This document shows positions 6,077 to 9,891 of a DNA stretch of 9,891 nt, piece after piece (the first letter of the stretch is position 1; the number at the start of each line of letters is the position of its first letter). A model generated the notes under the pieces. It saw only the letters and a list, made by a program, of their open reading frames with translations. It was not told the DNA's origin and ran no database searches. A program made the translations under genes and the position numbers. This DNA is from Desulfuromonadaceae bacterium (GTDB lineage: Bacteria > Desulfobacterota > Desulfuromonadia > Desulfuromonadales > Geopsychrobacteraceae): contig WTCI01000166.1 of the NCBI GenBank assembly GCA_013138655.1, positions 1 through 9,891 on the forward strand, in the 5' to 3' direction.

Positions 6077-6286
6077 TCAAATTAACCGGCGCTCTGACCC
6101 CTCGTAATTAATTCCACCCATACCACGGATCGGATCAAGTCCGACCTTGGCCCAACCGTCACTCCGCTCAAATTGGGCGACCTGCCGCGAATCGATCAAA
6201 GTATCCAACAGTGCCGGACTGATTCGATCTTTCACCCCGTTTTTGTAAACAACATTGATTTTGGTACTGCGTCTGAAAAACGCCAT
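6077..6286 (-). CDS. Small 69-aa protein resembling the GSU3473 family
   Basis: The protein reads MAFFRRSTKINVVYKNGVKD, then a short helix (SPALLDTLIDSRQV), then AQFERSDGWAKVGLDPIRGMGG, and ends NYEGSERRLI. It is small, soluble and carries no transmembrane segment. The pattern of a YKNG strand, an LDxLI helix, a FxRSDGW strand, a DPIRG turn and a terminal YxGxERR resembles the short 'GSU3473 family' proteins of Geobacter-type bacteria, from memory and unchecked. No biochemical role is known to me. The terminal ERR recalls the first residues of some PilZ-adjacent sequences, but there is no PilZ domain. The start at 6286 is chosen over an ATG 18 nt upstream because of the ribosome site at 6293-6300. 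It lies downstream of the plsC-type gene on the same strand, 134 nt away, and could share its transcript. Confidence 0.7.
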   Translation of the reverse strand: MAFFRRSTKINVVYKNGVKDRISPALLDTLIDSRQVAQFERSDGWAKVGLDPIRGMGGINYEGSERRLI

Positions 6287-6292
6287 GCCGCG

Positions 6293-6300
6293 CCCCCTTT
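6293..6300 (-). promoter_or_regulatory. Ribosome binding site for the 69-aa protein gene
   Basis: AAAGGGGG on the minus strand lies 6 nt before the ATG at 6286. It falls inside the longer reading frame that would start at 6304, so it supports the shorter protein. Confidence 0.6.
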
Positions 6301-6420
6301 CCATTTGCCGTTCTATTTACCATCAAGCCTACTATTTTTTTGCCGGCTGGCAAGGGTTCTACAGTCTGAAAACACGCTTTACGCAATAATTCAGCTGAAG
6401 CAACAGGGTGCTGGATAGCA

Positions 6421-7062
6421 CTAAGGATGCTGATTTTGTTCCAATCCGTCGGCAATGGCCGCCATCAAGCGTTCAACAATTCTCACATGGGTCGCCTTAC
6501 AATCATCCAACAGCAGCAGGTCGGAAAAATCGACTGCCGCACCGAAATGGATCATTCCCTTCTGAGCAACACCGGGAAACCGCCAGCGGTTGACGCCACT
6601 CAAAGCGGCCGGGATCACCACCGGTCGGTGGTCATATATCAGCTTGCCGACACCACGATTCCCCTTTCCCAGTTTGCCCTCCCGGTTCCGCGTTCCTTCA
6701 GGGAAAAGCATCACTTTTTCAGTCTGCAACAGATCCCCAAGTTGCTTTCCCGCGCGTATGTCTCGCCCCCGCCTGACCGGAAATGCTCCCAACGTGCTGA
6801 AAACCCAGCCGAGAAACCGATTCTGAAACAGCTCCTCCTTGGCTGGAGCCCAAACCATCTGGAAGGGATGCCGATGGAACACGGCAACCGGCAGAAAAAC
6901 GGTATCGTAGGCCGAGATATGGTTGGCGGCGATCAGCACCCCACCTTCTTCGGGCAACTGCTCGGCACCGACAACCTTGAGCCGATTCAGCAAATGAGCA
7001 TACAAACCAATGATACTGGCAAAGAACATCACCCAGACACGGCGAAAAATTGAAACATGCAC
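6421..7062 (-). CDS. plsC: 1-acyl-sn-glycerol-3-phosphate acyltransferase (PlsC family)
   Basis: Members of this family transfer an acyl chain to lysophosphatidic acid to make phosphatidic acid at the inner membrane. The 213-aa protein shows the four acyltransferase blocks in order: NHISAYD (catalytic His48 and Asp53), GAFPVRRGRD (92-101), LFPEGTRNREG (119-129), and VVIPAALSG (148-156). A hydrophobic N-terminal segment (VWVMFFASIIGLYAHLL, about 10-25) is a likely membrane anchor. Translation starts at a GTG (7062) with AAGGAG (7070-7075) 7 nt upstream; the nearby ATG is out of frame. The length fits the short PlsC class. A specialised lysophospholipid or lyso-ornithine acyltransferase is possible, because the family includes paralogues. 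It is transcribed away from the DjlA-like gene. Confidence 0.93.
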   Translation of the reverse strand: MHVSIFRRVWVMFFASIIGLYAHLLNRLKVVGAEQLPEEGGVLIAANHISAYDTVFLPVAVFHRHPFQMVWAPAKEELFQNRFLGWVFSTLGAFPVRRGRDIRAGKQLGDLLQTEKVMLFPEGTRNREGKLGKGNRGVGKLIYDHRPVVIPAALSGVNRWRFPGVAQKGMIHFGAAVDFSDLLLLDDCKATHVRIVERLMAAIADGLEQNQHP

Positions 7063-7134
7063 TGCTGAACTCCTTTACTGGTTCCTGACCCGGGGATTCT
7101 ATAATACTGCCGTTTATCTGGCAATCAGAACAGT

Positions 7135-7149
7135 GATGGCGTCGCCATC
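7135..7149. repeat. Short hairpin, possibly part of a dispersed repeat
   Basis: GATGGC (7135-7140) and GCCATC (7144-7149) form a perfect 6-bp stem with a 3-nt loop. It is followed by TCATGACTTTTTACGAGACC, a string I recall from intergenic DNA of Geobacter-type genomes. The T-tract is about 8 nt beyond the stem, too far for a good terminator. It lies between the divergent plsC and DjlA-like genes. Confidence 0.4.
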
Positions 7150-7273
7150 TCATGACTTTTTACGAGACCATCAACAGTGTAGCTGACAAAATTCTTGCGG
7201 CAGGGCGATACATCCCGCATTATGTTGCCTCAACTGACAACACTATCGCAACAGCAGACAAAGGATCAGAAAT

Positions 7274-8038
7274 ATGGGTTGGTTATCAGGAATGATCGGC
7301 GGCGGTCTCGGGGCCATGGTTGCCGGGCCTATCGGAGCCATTATCGGCGCAACAATCGGAGCCGGCATGAGCGGTCGGCAGACCTTGCCCCAGCACGGTC
7401 CCGGCGGATTCAACCGGACACAGCAACGGCAGGCGATCTTTTTCACTGCGGCCTATTCGATGATCGGCAAACTGGCCAAAGCGGACGGCCGGGTTTGCAA
7501 CGACGAAATCGCGGCCATCGAGAAGATATCCAGAGAAGCACTCGGGATGGACAGCCAGACCCGTGAATTCGCTCTCAACGTCTTCACCCAGGCGAAAGAC
7601 CGTCCCGAGCCTTTTGCCGCTTATGCCCGGCAATTTGGTGATCTGTTCTGGCAGGATCAACAGCTCTGCAGCTTTATGATGAGCTTTCTCTTTCAAGTGG
7701 CCATGGCCGATGGTGAGCTGCATCCACAGGAGGAAACCATGCTGCTGGAGGCGAAAACCGCCTTCAGACTCCCGGAAAGCCTCTATCAATCGTTGCGCAG
7801 CCGCTATGTCGGTCAGCATTCCAGCTCGGTCAGACTGGCCAAGCATTACGAAAATCTCGGGGTGCCGAACAACGCCACCAGCGCGGAAATCAAAAAAGCT
7901 TACCGCCGGAAAGCAGCGGAATTTCATCCTGATAAAATTGAAGGGAAAGGTCTGCCGCCTGAATTTATCAAGTTTGCCAATGACCGGTTGGCAGAAATCA
8001 ACGAATCCTACGATACGGTTATGAGTTCACGTAAATAG
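7274..8038 (+). CDS. DjlA-like co-chaperone: TerB-like domain plus C-terminal J domain
   Basis: The 254-aa protein has three parts. The N-terminus (3-32) is a glycine-zipper-like hydrophobic segment ([21 protein letters not shown]), probably a membrane anchor. Residues about 55-175 form a TerB-like helical domain with two acidic repeats, [15 protein letters not shown] (69-83) and [11 protein letters not shown] (144-154). Residues about 190-254 are a J domain with the DnaK-stimulating HPD at 218-220, preceded by [14 protein letters not shown]. This is the order in E. coli DjlA, a membrane-anchored DnaK co-chaperone linked to envelope stress signalling. I withhold the gene symbol because family members differ. 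The start is supported by AAGGA 8 nt upstream. The gene is followed 56 nt later by pgi on the same strand, suggesting co-transcription, though no functional link is known. Confidence 0.88.
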   Translation: MGWLSGMIGGGLGAMVAGPIGAIIGATIGAGMSGRQTLPQHGPGGFNRTQQRQAIFFTAAYSMIGKLAKADGRVCNDEIAAIEKISREALGMDSQTREFALNVFTQAKDRPEPFAAYARQFGDLFWQDQQLCSFMMSFLFQVAMADGELHPQEETMLLEAKTAFRLPESLYQSLRSRYVGQHSSSVRLAKHYENLGVPNNATSAEIKKAYRRKAAEFHPDKIEGKGLPPEFIKFANDRLAEINESYDTVMSSRK

Positions 8039-8094
8039 CGGGAACGGTCCGACAAAAGGGGAACATTCCCCGCGGAAAGCCAAGAGGTCACAGC

Positions 8095-9744
8095 ATGGCA
8101 CATCTGACTGAACTAGCTGCCTGGAAAGCACTGGAAGCCCATCGGCGGGAGTTGGCTCAACGGCACCTGCGGCAACTGTTCAGCGACGATCCGCAGCGTG
8201 CTCAGCGTTTTTCCCTGCGTTTTGACGACATCCTCTTCGACTATTCCAAACACCGGATCACTGAAACGACGCGGCGGTTGCTGATTGATCTGGCAGAGCA
8301 ATGTGAGCTGCGCAAACAGATCGAGCAGATGTTCAGCGGCGAGCGGATCAACCGCACTGAGCAACGCGCCGTCCTGCACGTCGCCCTGCGCAATCGCAGT
8401 CACCAACCGATGCTGTTTGAGGGTCGGGATGTCATGCCGCAAATCAATGCGATGCTGGAAAAGATGCGCGTTTTTTGTGAGCAGGTACGCAGCGGTCAAT
8501 GGCTCGGCTTTACCGGCCGGCCGGTCACCGATATCGTCAACATCGGTATCGGCGGCTCCGATCTCGGACCGCTGATGGTGACCGAGGCGCTCAAACCTTA
8601 CGGCGACCCGAACCTTCGCGTACACTTTGTCTCCAATGTCGATGCCACCCACATCAAGGAAACCCTGAAAGATCTCAACCCGGAAACCACCCTGTTCCTG
8701 ATTGCCTCGAAAACCTTCACCACTCAGGAAACCCTGGCGAATGCGCACTCGGCCCGCCAGTGGCTACTCGCCTCACTGACCGCTGAAAACGCTATCGCCC
8801 GGCACTTTGTCGCCATCTCCACCAACACCGAACTGGTCAGCAACTTCGGCATTGACCCGGCCAACATGTTCGAGTTCTGGGATTGGGTCGGCGGTCGGTA
8901 CTCCCTCTGGTCCGCCATCGGCCTGTCGATCGCTCTCTCCATCGGCATGGACAATTTCGAGGAATTACTTCTCGGTGCCCACCAGATTGATGAGCATTTC
9001 CGCACCGCCCCTTTCGAACAGAATATTCCGGTCCTGATGGGCCTGCTCGGCATCTGGTACAACAATTTCTGGGATGCGGACAGCCACGTCATCCTCCCCT
9101 ACGATCAATACCTGCATCGCTTTCCGGCCTATTTCCAGCAGGGCGATATGGAAAGCAATGGCAAACGGGTCACCAAGGAGGGAAAAGAGGTTGATTACTC
9201 GACCGGGCCGATCATCTGGGGAGAACCGGGCACCAACGGACAACACGCCTTCTATCAACTGCTTCATCAGGGGACCAAGCTGGTGCCGGCCGATTTCCTC
9301 GCAGCGGTTGAAAGCCACAATCCGCTCGGCAATCATCAGCAGCTGCTACTGGCGAACTTCTTTGCCCAACCGGAAGCCCTGATGATGGGCAAAACCGCCG
9401 AGGAGGCCCGTGCTGAAATGGAGGCGGAAGGCTTGTCAACTGCACGGATTGAGCAGTTGTTGCCACACAAGGTCTTCCCCGGCAACCGACCGAGCAGTTC
9501 TTTTTTGTTCCGCAAATTGACCCCGAAAACTCTCGGCGCACTGATTGCCTGTTACGAACACAAAATTTTTACTCAGGGAGCCATTTGGGATATCAACCCC
9601 TTTGATCAGTGGGGAGTCGAATTGGGTAAGCAGCTGGCAAAAAAAATTCTACCGGAGCTTTCCGGAAACGAGGATGTCCGCAGCCACGATTCTTCAACAA
9701 ATAACCTGATCAATTACTATCGGCAGCTGCATCGTGACGGCTGA
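8095..9744 (+). CDS. pgi: Glucose-6-phosphate isomerase
   Basis: Pgi interconverts glucose 6-phosphate and fructose 6-phosphate in glycolysis and gluconeogenesis, in the cytoplasm. The 549-aa length equals the E. coli enzyme. Visible motifs are [15 protein letters not shown] (148-162), the phosphate-binding SKTFTTQET (205-213), [20 protein letters not shown] (259-278), Glu353 in [10 protein letters not shown], His384 in [18 protein letters not shown], and Lys512 in [13 protein letters not shown]. These catalytic positions are two less than E. coli E355, H386 and K514. The ATG is preceded by AGAGG 7 nt upstream. It probably forms an operon with the DjlA-like gene. No clear terminator was found after the stop; the REP-like repeat begins about 45 bp downstream and may serve as 3' structure. 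Confidence 0.98.
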   Translation: MAHLTELAAWKALEAHRRELAQRHLRQLFSDDPQRAQRFSLRFDDILFDYSKHRITETTRRLLIDLAEQCELRKQIEQMFSGERINRTEQRAVLHVALRNRSHQPMLFEGRDVMPQINAMLEKMRVFCEQVRSGQWLGFTGRPVTDIVNIGIGGSDLGPLMVTEALKPYGDPNLRVHFVSNVDATHIKETLKDLNPETTLFLIASKTFTTQETLANAHSARQWLLASLTAENAIARHFVAISTNTELVSNFGIDPANMFEFWDWVGGRYSLWSAIGLSIALSIGMDNFEELLLGAHQIDEHFRTAPFEQNIPVLMGLLGIWYNNFWDADSHVILPYDQYLHRFPAYFQQGDMESNGKRVTKEGKEVDYSTGPIIWGEPGTNGQHAFYQLLHQGTKLVPADFLAAVESHNPLGNHQQLLLANFFAQPEALMMGKTAEEARAEMEAEGLSTARIEQLLPHKVFPGNRPSSSFLFRKLTPKTLGALIACYEHKIFTQGAIWDINPFDQWGVELGKQLAKKILPELSGNEDVRSHDSSTNNLINYYRQLHRDG

Positions 9745-9788
9745 ATGACCGCTTTTTTAAAACCGGGTTCGTAGCACGCTCCCCAGCA

Positions 9789-9891
9789 AAACCGGGACTG
9801 TCCCCACCGGCTCCTGAGCGAAGGCGAAGGGTGGGGGCTGTCCCAGGCTTTTGCGATGCGAACCACCACAGTTTCATAACCGTAAAGCCGG
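9789..9891. repeat. REP/BIME-like repeat, right copy, cut by the window end
   Basis: Bases 9789-9891 align without gaps to 1-103 in the same orientation, with five mismatches, all transitions. The left copy continues for a further 37 bases with the hairpin that closes the element. The right copy is cut off at the start of that hairpin. It follows pgi by about 45 bp. Confidence 0.92.

Noticed and set aside
6427..7053. 208-aa plus-strand open frame
   Set aside because: It is an antisense shadow of the plsC-type gene, whose four acyltransferase motifs are clear on the minus strand.
7100..7105. Perfect TATAAT as promoter of the DjlA-like gene
   Set aside because: No acceptable -35 box lies 16-18 nt upstream, and it is 168 bp before the start. 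On the minus strand it gives only a weak TTCTGA-N17-TATTAT pair for plsC. It is not supported enough to list.
7286..7927. 213-aa minus-strand open frame
   Set aside because: It is a shadow of the DjlA-like gene, which has a ribosome site, a TerB-like domain and an HPD motif on the plus strand.
8113..8748. 211-aa minus-strand open frame
   Set aside because: It is an antisense shadow of pgi; its composition is typical of a reversed GC-rich coding strand.
1..9891. Circular element closed through the terminal direct repeats
   Set aside because: The two copies differ at five of 103 positions, so they are not an overlap of one sequence. The genes are chromosomal housekeeping genes, with no replication or mobilisation functions.

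Overview
The window looks like chromosomal DNA from a Gram-negative bacterium. I lean towards the Desulfuromonadales (Geobacter/Desulfuromonas/Pelobacter relatives). The grounds are the GTCCC-type REP palindromes, a Y1 (RAYT/IS200-like) transposase relic, a type I-C-like CRISPR repeat, a small protein resembling the Geobacter 'GSU3473' family, and a response regulator-GGDDF protein. This placement rests on recalled family resemblance and was not searched. Asd, QueF (two-domain type) and Pgi (549 aa) are of the kind also found in gammaproteobacteria, so that alternative is not excluded.

Layout, left to right. A REP-like repeat (1-140) is followed by a minus-strand B12-type radical SAM gene. 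Next is a scrap-heap of mobile DNA (about 1945-2254): a two-repeat CRISPR relic abutting a truncated transposase that itself carries a palindromic insertion. Then come queF (minus) and asd (plus), divergently arranged over about 170 bp. A 151-bp MITE-like element with perfect 14-bp terminal inverted repeats and a strong bidirectional terminator separate asd from a convergent response regulator-GGDEF gene. After a non-coding stretch with an 11-C tract there is a 48-residue single-pass membrane protein on plus. Two minus-strand genes follow: a 69-aa protein ending in an ERR motif, and a plsC-type acyltransferase. The last block is a probable plus-strand operon of a TerB/J-domain (DjlA-like) co-chaperone and pgi. 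The window ends inside a second copy of the left-end REP-like repeat, 95% identical to it.

The intact genes are mostly housekeeping: queuosine synthesis (queF), the aspartate-family amino acid pathway (asd), phospholipid synthesis (plsC), glycolysis/gluconeogenesis (pgi), protein quality control and c-di-GMP-type signalling. I see no complete defence island, biosynthetic cluster or new multi-gene system. The points worth a second look are the CRISPR/transposase relic, the repeat families (including the suggestion that the whole window is a contig broken at a dispersed repeat), a response regulator whose phosphoacceptor Asp is Glu, and two small uncharacterised proteins.
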